From assembly GCF_027942865.1 (NCBI RefSeq), contig NC_134509.1:30512197-30576196 (forward strand): a stretch of 64,000 nucleotides of DNA. Direction: 5' to 3'. The notes beneath the pieces were generated by a model. That model made no database searches and was not told where the DNA came from. It worked only from the letters and a program-made list of their open reading frames with translations. The position numbers and the translations under genes are program-made. Positions 20,223-32,085 of the stretch are shown here, in pieces (the first letter of the stretch is position 1; each line of letters starts with the position of its first letter). The stretch is from Odontesthes bonariensis (Eukaryota > Chordata > Actinopteri > Atheriniformes > Atherinopsidae).

Positions 20223-20825
20223 ATGATTGGCAGTCACCGTGGAAGTGGAATCAACACTTTACACCCGTTACATCTGCACAGCATCGAGTTTGATGACTTC
20301 GTATCTAGTCCCGCTCAGATGGCTCTGGAAGGAGACAGCTCGGATGAAGATTTTGGGCCTTCTCTTCGTCTGAGGTGTGTTTCTCTTTTTTCTTGGGGAA
20401 AAGGCTGCATTGGTTGAAGAACAGTGTCTTGACAAATAGTACTACTACAACAATTATGTGAGTAAATCACACAAGTGTTATATTGAACTGGGACCGATAT
20501 TTCATGCTAACCAAATGTAAAAATAACGTTATCTAAGAGTATACTTCTGATAGATAATGCTTAAAAATGTAAAAAACGTTTAAAATGCTGTTATTTTATT
20601 AACTTACCTGTAATTGTTCTTGACGAGTAATTGAGGTTAACGGAGCTGCGTCTCTTGTTTGGAACTCTGGCGTCTCCGTGACCCACGTGACTTCCGCATT
20701 CCTTTCTTTCTATAGAAGTCTATGGGAGTGTCGCCACTCTCTTTTTACACCACTCTGCTGTCACTCATCTGTCTTTTGTCCGTTTCAGTTCCCGTCACAA
20801 AAACCGAAGAATAATGCTGTTTTAG
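20223..20825 (+). CDS. Small two-exon ORF with poly(A) signal, unknown
   Basis: Exon 20223-20374 reads from an ATG through IEFDDFVSSPAQMALEGDSS and an acidic DEDFGP stretch to a gtgtgt donor (phase 2). An acceptor before 20789 continues for 12 codons, mostly basic, to TAG. AATAAA follows near 20931. The predicted protein is only about 62 residues. It is not recognised and may be the remnant of a longer transposon gene. Confidence 0.35.
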
Positions 20826-21620
20826 AGGAGTGAAATGTACAGTAGTCACCCACATGCAACTTTGTGTATGTGAGAGAGATGTTTTGAACTGACAGCATTT
20901 GTGAAAAAGTAAAAAGGTTTTAAAAAAGGAAATAAAATGCTGGATTTTCTCACATGCTGTGTGTGTTTGAGAGCATTTTGTCTATGTACAGTAAAATTGG
21001 TTAGGAGTTTTTTTTTTAATTACATGTTTAATTAAGTGTTTGAACATGGTGTGACTGGTGAAATGTATATACAGTACCTTACCAAATCAGGGAATTGTGT
21101 GCAAGGGTGTTGGACAAATACTTGGCCCCCCATGAACACTGTGGCCCCTTAATGGCCCCTTACTCAGAAATATCCTAGATCCGCCACTGTGCATAAATAA
21201 TAGAAGATTGTATTTTATAGACAAAAGATTGTGATTGCTGACATTTATTCATCAAACACGTGCTGCCACCATGACCAGAAAAGGGAGAAGATGTATTAAA
21301 ATGACAAAAGCAGCTTCACAGAGCACCCGCTAACTAATTTACACCAGGACCAGTATCTTTAGCGCCCCTAGTGGCAATAACCACTGGTCCGTGCCAGAGA
21401 CCATGGTCCCAGGACAGACCACGGTTTCGGCTACAACCCCCTCTCGCACTTATTACACTAATTACAATTGAAGTGTTATTAGATTGTGGGTTTGGGCTGT
21501 CATCGTGAAATTAGCATAGTGGTAGAACACGTGTGTCATGGTGCGTTCTTGGAAGTCGGAATTTCGACAATCCAGTTGAACGAATTTGCTGGAACGCCTC
21601 CAGAGGTTGGACTTTGGTTT

Positions 21621-21665
<45 letters not shown>

Positions 21666-21683
21666 TTCCAAACGGATGCTTAA
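20826..21683. repeat. Anonymous repeat shared with 47960-49015
   Basis: From about 21185 the sequence matches 47960-48108 and 48861-49015 (tgtattttatagacaaaag, gaccagtatctttagcgcccc and a CAG tract). In the second location a 748-bp element splits it. Family unknown. It contains a tRNA A-box-like tagcatagtggtagaacac at 21512-21530. Confidence 0.55.
21623..21664. repeat. (CAG)14 trinucleotide repeat
   Basis: Fourteen uninterrupted CAG units with the same flanks (ttttc before, cttccaaacgg after) as a five-unit tract at 48985-48999. All three reading frames give homopolymers, but no gene context supports a coding role. Confidence 0.95.
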
Positions 21684-22965
21684 AGGACCATTTCGGTCGT
21701 CTACAACATCCAGCTGTATTGCCCAATCTACCCATGATTTAGCCATAGCAAAGACGCAAAAAAATGTCATCCGACCCTGACAGTGTTGCTTGCACGGAGA
21801 TTTCGGACTGACAACATAGCCATGGGGGCATGGATTTATATTGTGTTTTAAACGTCTTAACGTGCTCCAAAAATCACCCCAAAAATATGCAAAATCGACA
21901 GACACCTTACAACACTATACTGTAGTGTGAATGACCCAAAACGAGTGAAAAGGTGTTTAAAACATTGTGTAAGTGCTTGCAGCCACATACCGTTTTGTTT
22001 ACATCTCCGTCTTCCGGAAGTCCAAACAAGTCCATCCGTCGAGCAAGCGCATATCCCTCACGAAAACTTGAGTTTTGCCGACAGAAACGTATTCCAGCAT
22101 TTTATTTTTTCAATTCATACATTATGGACCATGTAAGATGTAAGGTCATGTGCCCATTAGCTGTACACTTGAAACTTGAATCCTAGCTTGTCTGCGCATG
22201 CGCATGATTCTTGCCGAGGCAGAGAGGAGGACCCTGTCATTCAGTGATGATCGAAGAGAGTGACTCCAGACAGCGTGAAAATGGTTCGAGTTTGTGCGAT
22301 GCCCAATTGTGGCAATCGAATGCGGAAATATAAGGGTCTGAGCTTTCACCGTTTGCCCCTCTACGAGCCCGAAATATTGCCTTTGTGGCTGGTAGTTCTC
22401 CAGCTTGACATGCAGACTCCGTTTGTAGAACTGCAATCAAAGGACTACCGAGTGTGTGGCGAACACGTCGACAACGATGACTTCTTTCCAACAACAAGTG
22501 AAACATGTCGACTTCGTGTGAAGAAAAATGCTGTTCCAAGACCTGTGGTAATATCATCTGCTAATTTATTTTTTCCGTCTTGGTTTGAGCTTGGAAGGCT
22601 TACAGATGTCATGCTAGCAGCTATGGTTTGAATAGGACAGCTAGTTGTGGCTGTGTGTTTCTTTCTATCTCGGCAACTTGTTAGCCTTCCCAGAGGAGAA
22701 TGTTCGTTGACCCATCGCCCCAACCCAACAGAAATGTGTCTGTGTTTTGTACTATCTGAAGATGGTGGATTTCGTTTTTATTATCTGAAATATGCCACTG
22801 CATAAAAAAAATGCGCGAACAGTTGGTCATTTGGGTACTATACGTAATGTTTATAGTTACCTATGACAAATAGCAGCTACTTTGAATTGTTTACGTGTCG
22901 TCCTCAACCCTGATTTAGTTAACGTCTAACCTCCTAGCCATACATTTTACTAAATGAAATGCATA
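21684..22965 (+). mobile_element. T6: TTAA element with THAP exon, right end missing
   Basis: TTAA at 21680-21683 is followed by AGGACCATTTCGG. The related repeat at 49015 reads past the same TTAA without this sequence, so it marks an insertion. A THAP exon lies inside. No matching right end was found before the T2 sequence of copy 2 begins at about 22966, so the right part was lost, possibly at the duplication breakpoint. From 22548 to 22965 nothing was recognised. Confidence 0.6.
22281..22547 (+). CDS. THAP-domain first exon in T6
   Basis: ATG at 22281 opens 89 codons to a gtaata donor, phase 0. Motifs are CAMPNC, SFHRLP, LWLVVLQLDMQTP, RVCGEH and KKNAVPRPV. The phenylalanine usual after the zinc-binding His is valine here. 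The sequence is clearly related to the THAP exon of T4 (both start MVR and share CGN-M-R, SFHRLPL and QLDM/HLDM), but the element ends differ. Confidence 0.8.
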
Positions 22966-24039
22966 CGCTGAATTCACTTTTCCTTGTGCATATTATGAGT
23001 TTCGATGAGGACTTTTACGGGCTCGTCCCAGATCAAGGAAGTGACGTCAACGCAGCTTTTGCAGCAGAGAAGCTATTAGGCTTGTGTTGATAATAATAAA
23101 CTCCTGGACTATGTACAAACTTCCAAATGCATGGTTTTGTGAGTACAGACCATATTTGTACTACTGTAGAAGTTTGGTGTCATGGCAAGGGATTTTTAGT
23201 GTGGTAATTTTGGAGATACTGCCAGGGTCCGTTAGCGCTTGTAGCCATTCGGGGTAACTCGGCAGATGTTCGGCCAAGATCGGAAAAACTTCGGCTGGGG
23301 CTGGATGTCACGGTTCAAATGACCCTAATCTACTCCGAACCATCCCTTTAATGTATGAGTACTTTTTATCTATTTTAAATCATTGTAAACAAACAAAACT
23401 ATTTGAAGAACTCACTTTACACTTTTTAAATAGTAATTGTGTGGTATTTATATACATTAAATAAAAGGAGAACTCCGGGGCATTTGAAACGCAATCCCAT
23501 TGCTAGAGGTGGTCAAATACTGACAGTAGGACACAGACTGGTGCAAATCGGCGCTCCCTGTGCGGCGATTGCGCTGTTTGCGCAGCCTGACATGCTAGCC
23601 AAATACGTGGTGGCCAAGGGGCAAATTCTAAACCTTCCACGTAAAACAACAACTTGCACACTGCAGAAACGTCACACCACTTTATAAACCATCCGACAAT
23701 AAAGTCACAAGCCTTACCATCAAAACTATATGCATGGTTCTCACATTACTGGCATGGGGACGTTACAAAACAACTTTATAAACAGCATGTCACTTACCTG
23801 TTGTTGGTATGCGCGCGCATGTGAAAGCCCAAAAGAGTCAATAGACGATACTCCCATATACGAAGCAATTATCTTCTCTAGAACAGCCATGATAAACTAT
23901 TTAAAACATTACAACAATATTACTGGGCATGAAACAACATGAAGTAATGCTAACCTAGCAGTATATGGTATTGTTGTTGCACCACAGATTCTATAATAGT
24001 ACAGATTCGCCTCTCACGGTGCATTTCCGGTTTCCAACG

Positions 24040-24785
24040 AGGTGATTTTGGTTGCAGTTCCACCCTCTTTCCACGTGGGGCGCTCAATTTTGGAGACCAG
24101 AATGAATGGAGTCCACTGGAGCTATACGCCCTAGCGTGCCCTTATCTCAAGATATAATTTTTTCTCTAGTAATTCGAATGTTGTGTTCAAAAGAGGATGT
24201 TTAGAAAATACCCATGGCTGAGTTTTAGATTTTTAGAGCCACTCATTTGCTTAAAAAAAAGGATTTGAAGTGTATATGACGTCATACATAGCTTATGACC
24301 GGAGATGCCGCTTTACGGCAACAATCCTGCTTGTTGTTGGTCTCAAAGGCAGCAGCGTTTTCAAGGAAGAGCTGTAGTAAGAGAGAATCTGTGGTAACAT
24401 CACAGATTCTTAGGCTGTGGTAACATAAGCGGAAAAAATCCATCTTAATTCTGTTGTTACTTGGTATGGAGCCAGCCGTCAAGCGGTGCCTCTGGTCGTA
24501 AGTCATTCTTTCGCCGGTCATTAGCACAATGCTAGCGCGTTGTGGACAACAAGAAGCCAACCTGTAAGAAATCAAAGGGATATATGTACTCGTTCAGTAG
24601 ATTTTTGACTTGAAACCCATGTTGATTTCTCAGAAACTACATTCAAATCTGAGCGCTCTTGAGGAGACTTAGGTGAAACTGACCATTTGTAGCATCTAGC
24701 TCTATAGGGCACCATTCATTCTGGTCTCCACCGACGCGCCCAGTGGAATTCTGGTGGAACTGCAGCCAAAAAGCCGGTACAATGG
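24040..24785. mobile_element. Unclassified inverted-repeat element nested in T4
   Basis: About 80-100 bp at each end pair in inverted orientation (ttggttgcagttccacc against ggtggaactgcagccaa, and ggagaccagaatgaatgg against its reverse complement). Exact ends and target duplication were not fixed. No coding exon was recognised. Confidence 0.55.
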
Positions 24786-24792
24786 GGCTTAA

Positions 24793-25444
24793 AGGACAAG
24801 ACCGTTTTTTTGACATTGGGCCCTTGATTTCACATTATAACATGATGTTCTACTCAACCCTGCTTGTTGTTGGTAATTTGGAGCTGTTCCGAAGATTTTC
24901 GAGAGGCGTCTGGCTGCTCTCTTGAGATATTCGGCCATGAAACGGTTTCCTATGGGCAACGTTATACAGGCACAAACTATGCTTTTTATAATTTATTAAT
25001 TACTGTACACTAGCACTGATAACGTGGAGGTGCGTCGCTTACTTAAAAAAATCCGGGTTACTGTAATTTTGATTTTTTGTCGTAAAGTGGGTGTTACTGA
25101 CGTCATCGTCGTGCTACTACCACAGACAGCCCACAGACCTGCTGCCTATTTATTCATTCGGCTAAAATTCAAAATTACAGTAACCCGGATTTTTTTAAGT
25201 AAGCGACGCACCTCCACGTTATCAGTGCTAGTGTACAGTAATTAATAAATTATAAACAGCGTAGTTTGTGCCTGTATAACGTTGCCCATAGGAAACCGTT
25301 TCATGGCCGAATATCTCAAGAGAGCAGCCGCCTCTCGAATATCTTCGGAACAGCTCCAAATTACCAACAACAAGCAGGGGTGAATAGAACATCATGTTAT
25401 AATATGAAATCAAGGGCCCAATGTAAAAAAAACGGTCTTGTCCT
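24793..25444. mobile_element. T3 short form: 652-bp near-palindromic MITE
   Basis: TTAA at 24789-24792 and 25445-25448 flank ends AGGACAAGACCG and CGGTCTTGTCCT. The two halves are reverse complements for about 280 bp each, with a short centre near 25085-25150 (gtgctactaccacagacagc). It is the deletion form of the THAP-bearing T3 in copy 3; a further end fragment is at 33165-33435. Confidence 0.9.
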
Positions 25445-25788
25445 TTAATAGTGAGTGGCAAGGCTGTTAGATATAATGGCTGTGGTTGCACTGATTTGAA
25501 AACGAATACAAGTCTCGTTCCGGTTGTGAAATCACGTGAGAGTTTCGTTGCATGGATCCGAGTGTTTCCCAATATAAATGTATATAAAGTTACAGAGGTG
25601 TAATTGGTCGGATTTGAGTTGATTAATGACATTTACAATTTTTATGGTACCACAAAATAATTGATATTGATCAATGCTTTCATTTCTGTGGATCTCACAA
25701 GTCTTGCGCTGAAGTCACGTGAGTTTAGTTGCAGGAAGTAGGAACTTCACCGGCAGCGAAGCAAAACGGGGGTTGGTAAAGCCACAAA

Positions 25789-27228
25789 ATGGTGCGGGAA
25801 TGCATTTTCCCACACTGTGGCAACAAAATGCGCAGAAATAGAGGCCTGAGCTTTCACCGGCTGCCTCTCAGGCACGGTGACAATGAGAAGCTGCGAATGT
25901 GGATGCTGGTGCTCCATCTCGACATGAATACTTCGCTGGACACCCTCCGAAGCAGAGACTACCGCGTCTGCAGCGAGCATTTCGTGGAGGACGATTTTAC
26001 CTCGTCAAGTGGCAGTCACAGATTCCTGAAGAGAAACGCTATTCCAAACGCTAAGAGCCTTGGGGACAACGCCATGGTAATGTCAAATGTTTATTGATCT
26101 TTGGGTGGGGAAGGCGATGATTGCAAGGTGCTTTTGTTTGCTATTTGACGTGTTCAGTAGGTGATTGTTAGTCAAGTCCTTAGACTGTATGATCATCGAA
26201 TAAAACCAAACTTTGTGCTCTATTTATAGCATTTTACAGCACAAGCAAAGTGAGTAACAATGCCTTCCAATTTGTAAAACACGTTAGGAGGTATGGTTTT
26301 TGGCTTGAGAATGGCTGTAAGTTGTTATCATGGGTGAAATATGTGGGAAATGTGTCGCAAAAAATATTTACACAAGAGAGAACTGAGATATCAGTAGGTT
26401 GTTGTGTAGCCCAGGGGTTCCCAAACTTTACCATGACAAGGCCCCCCATATACTGGTAGATTCCAGACACGGCCCCCTGCCCTGACATGGGTTGTTCACC
26501 CCCTTTCACAACCATAGTCTGTGTGTCAGTGCCCCACTGGTATATATAAAAATAACAGTAATAGTAGTAATGCTCAGAGATGCTCAGATGCAATATATTA
26601 TTGTAATGATGAGGATATTTTAGCTTTTTTGTTTATTTTGTTATACATTAATTATTATTTTTTTGTTTTTGTTTTGCCATACTTTTCCTTCCAAATTGCT
26701 GCGGCCCCCCTAGCACCCCTTCGCGGCCCCCACTTTGAAAACCACTGGTGTAGCCCACTGTCTTGTCACTCCATCCTCTTTTTTGTTTCTCATCTTTAGA
26801 GGAGTGGTGAGTTTCCCACTGTTTCAGGACCAGAATTAGCTGCATGCCCACAGTCTACACCAATGAAGGCTACACACGGGCCCAGGACATCAGGAATATC
26901 CAACTTCCAAGACAGTCTGACTCTACTTCTCACAAGTCCGGAACATTCCACTACACAGACTAGGCGATCGCTTTCTGGGATGTACCTAGCAAGACCTCCT
27001 TCTTGCAAGCAAACAGTGGTAAGTCTGCCATGGTTTCATCCCGTTTCCAAACCCATAATGTGTAAATGGACTCATTGTCATTGATCTCATAAATAAGCGT
27101 GTGTGCATTTTATATTCAAGGATCCCAGTGCCACAACATCAACACAGGGTTTGATGGTCCCCAAGTCCCCAAGACTTGTTTGCCAACATTTGGTTACTTA
27201 CTTTTCTCTCAATAAAAATTGTGTGTAA
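25789..27228 (+). CDS. Three-exon THAP gene inside T4
   Basis: Exon 1 (25789-26076, 96 codons) has CIFPHC, SFHRLP, MWMLVLHLDMNT, RVCSEHF and KRNAIP, a complete THAP domain, and ends with a gtaatg donor. Exon 2 (26800-27018, 73 codons) follows a pyrimidine-rich acceptor and reads a Ser/Thr/Pro-rich linker ending SCKQTV before gtaagt. Exon 3 starts at 27121 and reaches a stop at 27228, overlapping an AATAAA at 27211-27216. All junctions are phase 0. The linker is like that after THAP domains in fish transposase-derived proteins; no catalytic part is seen. A hAT lies in the first intron. Confidence 0.65.
26412..26747. mobile_element. 336-bp hAT MITE
   Basis: A perfect 8-bp duplication GTGTAGCC (26404-26411, 26748-26755) flanks ends CAGGGGTTCCCAAACTT and GAAAACCACTG. 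This is a Charlie-type hAT terminus. It has G/C-rich CGGCCCCC motifs near both ends and no ORF of its own. Confidence 0.9.
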
Positions 27229-28666
27229 AAATGTGTGCAATTTAATTTATGTGTTTCCATTATTGAAGTATTATTTTAAAGATAATGTGTCTTCAGTTTT
27301 ACACGCAGAGAGACTGAACATTTGGTTCCTTATTTTTTTCTAAAACAGCTTCGTCTTAGTTGGGTTGGAAGGTGAGCGTTTGTGAACAACTATCCTTAGA
27401 TCTCTCAAGATTCTCAATTCTTTTAGTTGTCACTAACATCTGGACATGTTTTGTTTAAAACTATTTCATTACAGCCTTAGCTTTACACAGCTTTGTTTCT
27501 TGCTGAAAGATAAAGCATTGTCCCCATCTCAGATATTTTGCAGACTCCAACAGGTACTGCACTGCTCTTGTGATGTGCCATTTTATTTTTTTGCATGTAC
27601 TTGTGGGGTGCTATTGTTACTTCCTTAGTTTTAATTTTTTTTAAATGCCCAATAAAATGGCAAAAACAATTGATTGACTATACTGAACGTAATGCTCTAA
27701 AAATAATACATACATAATGTAAAAGAAAAAAAGTATCTTGCTTGGCTGAGGATTTCCTATTGTTATGCAGTGTTCCATTTTCATAGCGCTTGTAACTGCC
27801 ATGAACTCATCTGATTGATTGCGTCCATCCCCACTTTTTGGGCCTGTAGAACTAGTGTAACCAAAGATTTTCCTAATTGACCGTCTCTGGTGTAACATTC
27901 AGCTTCAGCGCTGAACTCTCGCGTGAATTCGGAACGAGACTTGCATTCGCTTTCAAATCAATGCAACAATACCATATACTGCTTGGTTAGCATTACTACA
28001 TGTTGTTACATGGCCAGTAATATTGTTGTAATGTTTTAAATACTTGAACGCAGTTTTTCTAGAGAAGATAATTGCTTCGTATATGGGAGTATCGTCCATT
28101 GACTCTTTTGGGCTTTCACATGCGCGCATACCAACAACAGGTAAGTGACGGGCTGTTTATAAAGTTGTTTTGTAACGTCCCCATGCCAGTAATGTGAGAA
28201 CCATGCATATGGTTTTGATGGTAAGGCTTGTGATTTTATTGTCGGATGGTTTATAAAGTGGTGTGACGTTTCTGCAGTGTGCAAGTTGTTGTTTTACGTG
28301 GAAAGTTTAGAATTTGCCCCTTGGCCACCACGTATTTGGCTAGCATGACAGGCTGCGCAAACAGCACAATCGCCGCACAGGGAGCGCCGATTTGCACCAG
28401 TCTGTGTCCTACTGTCAGTATTTGACAACCTCTAGCAATGGGATTGCGTTTCAAATGCCCCGGAGTGGTCCTTTAAATAAAGTAAATTTAGGCTGTTTGA
28501 TTTTATGTTAGAAAACAGAGCAGTTTTTGTTTTCTCTCATGCATATTAAAGTGATGTAATAAGCTCAACATTTCCACCCCAGAAATCATTATTTTTAATT
28601 ATAAATGTTAAACAGCAGCCTGTTTCCACTCCACTTTCTGATGGGTTTCTGTTCCTCGTCTTTAAG

Positions 28667-29271
28667 GAGCTCCAGAAAAAGAACGCCACTTGTCAAAGAT
28701 TACCACGCCAAGAAGAGCAGACGAGATCAACGCAGTCAGAAAACAAAGAAAATAGAGGTGAGTCAACCTCACACTAGTCCCACTCTGGCAAAAAGAGGCG
28801 ACTCGTCTACAGGAAAAGTTACTTTTGAAAGTAACTGTTGGAAATGATTTCACACAGTTCAAGCAGATGAGGATGAAGAATTCAACACCTCACTGAGCGT
28901 GGGTGATGGACACTACATGGTGGATTTAAGAAGGTACGTACATGTAAGTCCTACGATCTTTAACATATAACCTCGAATTGCACAATATTTCCTCCGTTCC
29001 TGACAGATTTTTCTCCTTCAGCTCCTCGGAGTTGATCGTCGATGAAGAGTGCATCCTGGAGCTCTTCAAGAAATGCCGGAAATGCAACCGACAGTGCACA
29101 GTCAGAAAAAATGTCACAGGACTAAAGCTCGTCGTTAATCAGACGTGCTGCTTCTGTCAGCATCACTTTCGATGGACCAACCTGCCAGACGAGGACTATG
29201 ACAAAGACGATAGTGACTCCCAGATCAACGGGCAGAATGTGGCGATGTCGCCAAGCAGCAATACAAGTTGA
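28667..29271 (+). CDS. Zinc-knuckle gene, exons c-e, copy 2
   Basis: Exons c 28667-28757, d 28867-28933 and e 29007-29271 are open and keep their splice sites. Exon d has one Gly-to-Arg change (ttaggaag to ttaagaag). Exons a and b are missing because the duplication starts downstream of them, and T4 with its THAP gene occupies the upstream intron. A transcript would need a first exon from T4 or elsewhere. Confidence 0.55.
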
Positions 29272-31241
29272 AAGGTTCAAGTTAAACGCAGCGGATGAAG
29301 CAGCTGGACTTAAGTTCTGCTGCTTTTCTCTGGATTACAACGGAACCATAAGTGCCTCATTTGCTGATGAATCCACACAAAGAGGAACCATTCCATGAGT
29401 CTTTGAGTGTGGTTACCTCGTCTCATGATGGCTGTCTTAGTCATCACTTGTATACTAAGATCATGGAGAAGGATTCGTGCTGGCAGGTAAAGCAGTTACT
29501 TAAGTCACTGAGTGAATTAAAATTTCTCCCGCGTTTCTGGATTTGCTTTGATCTAAACAAGCTTTACTTCTGCCTGATGGTTAAGGAGTGTTTTTACAAA
29601 ACTACGCTCATACGACATTGACAGATTATTGTAAATGCAATGAAAGCTTCCAGAAGAAAACAGACTATTTTGCCTCTCCCAGATGTTTCCTCCTTTTATG
29701 TATCCTTTTCTTTGTCCCAGTTAGCAACACGATGAATAAACTTTAAGCAGTTTAAATAGTTGCTTATGACTGATCATTTCCAGGTTAACAAACGACTCCA
29801 TCATCATCGTGTGTTGGGCTAAGGTGGCAGTGATTGTATTGACTGCAGTAGATTTCTCACACTTAAAGTGTGGTCCTCATTCTTAAAGACTTTCCCAATT
29901 CCCCGTCCTGCTTATGTACGAGTGTAGCAAAAGCTAGGGACGGTAGATTATTTGGATTAAAAGATGCTGAACAGATATGAACATTTTCATGGGCACCCAT
30001 TACCACCTGTGGAATGAATCTTATACATTTCACAATTTGATAGAGATGTAAATGGAACCAGTCACATGAACCATGACCATTTAAAAATAAATTGAATTTG
30101 GTTTCCAGATAATCTCTCTTTGGTGGTTGGAACAGCGTTCATCCCCTCATCCCGGCCTGTTCAGGCAGATGGCTGCTTTACCTGGTTCTGCTGGAGGGTT
30201 CTTCCTCCTCTAAAGGGAGTGGGATTTTATTTCCCTCCCAGTTGATGCCGAGTGCCTTCTCAAAAGGAAACGTTAGGTTTCTTTGTCAAGTAGTCTTGGT
30301 GAACTTTGTGCTGTATGAATAGAACTGTTTTAAGGCCAGCTACAACTTAACTTCCTGGAAGTAAAAATGTATCCTTTTGTTTTGTCAACCATAAATCTTA
30401 AAACACTAAATAAATTTGTACCTCATGCAATTCACTGACACATTGAAACTGCAGTAAAGAGTGAGTCGAAACATTTAATGGTTGACAGGGCAGATGGATG
30501 CTCACAATGTCAGATAGTGTTTAAATGAACCGGACTCTCGGTCTAATGGTCCAAAACTCACATTTTAAGGTCATGTTGGGAGTGGAAAACAATCACAATG
30601 AAGCAGGTTAAGGTGAAGTTGCGACGGACTGATTATCATTACTGATTACCCTTGGTGATCAGATCACACCAGCTTAATTAAAAAACATTAAAGTTAAATA
30701 AATAATCCACTGGCATGATTAAAACATTAAAGGATGACATCTCGTGGAAAAGTACAAAGTCTAGTAGGTTAAGTTTTGTCAGTGTAACATTCATACAAAG
30801 CAACTTTGCATCTGGTCTTTTTTTTTTTTTGGCAAGAGAAATGACAATTTACTGTTTTTCCACAATGAGAGCACACATTTCCTGTACAGTCAGGGAGTTA
30901 GAATATTCTTAGTTAGTTTCTTCAACCCAAGGAAAAAGGGGGACTTGGTCCAAGGTGTCTTAAGTTCAGGTGTAGCAGCTGAGGTGGGAGGAAGATTTAG
31001 CTAAATTAGCAAAACGCTACATTTTGTTACTGTGTTTAGTTCATTAATAATCAGCAATCAGGATTTGTGTGAGGTCTCATGTAAATTTCCTGCTCCTGTG
31101 CAAAAAACTCTGGAGAAAGACGCCCGAGGAGACTGTTCATGCATCAGATTCTCGTACCCTTGAACAGCTGAGGTCCAGTGCAGCTCTTTCCTTCTACGTT
31201 AACCAGCCTTTATTTTGAACACAACGTCTGCAGCTTTCCCG
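29272..31241. other. 3' flank of zinc-knuckle gene, copy 2
   Basis: Shared with copy 1 (4746-7203) without the 443-bp MITE. AATAAA lies at 29735-29740. No other feature was recognised. Confidence 0.5.
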
Positions 31242-31412
31242 TCAGTGCAGATAGCTGGTGTTGTACTGGAAGGAAGCCATGTGGACCCGACTGCGCAGCC
31301 TCTGGACCTCCAGATCCTGGAAATGGTCGTCTTCATCGTTCTGGACGATGACTCTCTGCAGTTCACCGATCTCATGCTCCATCCGGGAACGCAGCTCTCG
31401 CTTCATCTTTAA

Positions 31413-31786
31413 AGCTGCGGTCGGCAACTTTTTTTTAGTTATATTAGCTTGAACTGTCAAGGGATTCTTGAAGTAGAATATTAAATAGGCTGTTTAGGAA
31501 AAATAACTAAATCTGTAGCTCCCTCTGAAGCCTGTAATCATGCTTGCAAAAACCGAGCGCTCCCGGCTGTTTTTAACCAATCAAGTTAGGGTGGAGGAAT
31601 CCTACCTGTCAATCACAGCTTGTGCACACGCTGCTGAGCGTGAGTCTGCCCCAGCTTGTGTGCGCTCACACTGGTGTGAACTCACGTGCACAACCTCGTC
31701 CACAGAGGGGGAGGGACCTGAAAGTTGTATCAGTTCGAATTTTCCGACTTTAGACTCGCAATTTTGAAAACCTGCCGACTGCAGCT
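31413..31786. mobile_element. 374-bp TTAA MITE in the last cep95 exon, copy 2
   Basis: TTAA at 31409-31412 and 31787-31790; ends AGCTGCGGTCGG and CCGACTGCAGCT. Copy 1 reads through at 7371-7374 (ttta). It has no coding content that I recognise. Confidence 0.85.
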
Positions 31787-32085
31787 TTAACAGAGCCTGT
31801 AAATATAAAAAGATGGACGTATTTGAAAACTTTCTCAAAGAGGTTTAGGTGACTAAACCTACAAAAAAAAGGGGGATTAACAATAACGGTTTGGTCGCTC
31901 TTATGTTTATGTTCCTCAAAGCTTCATTCAGACACAGACTCATGATGTGTGGCAAAAAATAAGGACAATCAGATGAAACTTTAATGTCATTTTATTCTAT
32001 TCTTTGCTGGTTCTACACTTTGGGTGGCAGGCAAATCCTCAGTTTTTTTTTTTTTTTTGTCAAAATAGAGTGAGGGGAATCTTAA

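Larger units (their letters stand above)
23465..28472 (+). mobile_element. T4: 5-kb TTAA-type element with nested elements
   Basis: Ends AAGGAGAACTCCGGGGCATT and the reverse complement of CAAATGCCCCGGAGTGGTCCT lie between TTAAATAA (23457-23464) and TTAAATAA (28473-28480). The inverted arms are about 500 bp (23465-23960 against 28000-28472). The interior has a spliced THAP gene and nested insertions: an inverted-repeat element (about 24040-24785), a T3 short form (24793-25444) and a hAT (26412-26747). Copies 1 and 3 lack it. No catalytic transposase was seen. Confidence 0.82.

Noticed and set aside
21505..21580. tRNA-like stretch (tagcatagtggtagaacac and ggaatttcgacaatcc)
   Set aside because: It resembles A and B boxes, but I could not build a cloverleaf with acceptor pairing. 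At most a worn tRNA-derived repeat head.
21511..21780. Poly-Ser, poly-Gln, poly-Ala and poly-Cys ORFs over the CAG repeat
   Set aside because: All frames of a CAG tract are open. There is no exon support on either side.
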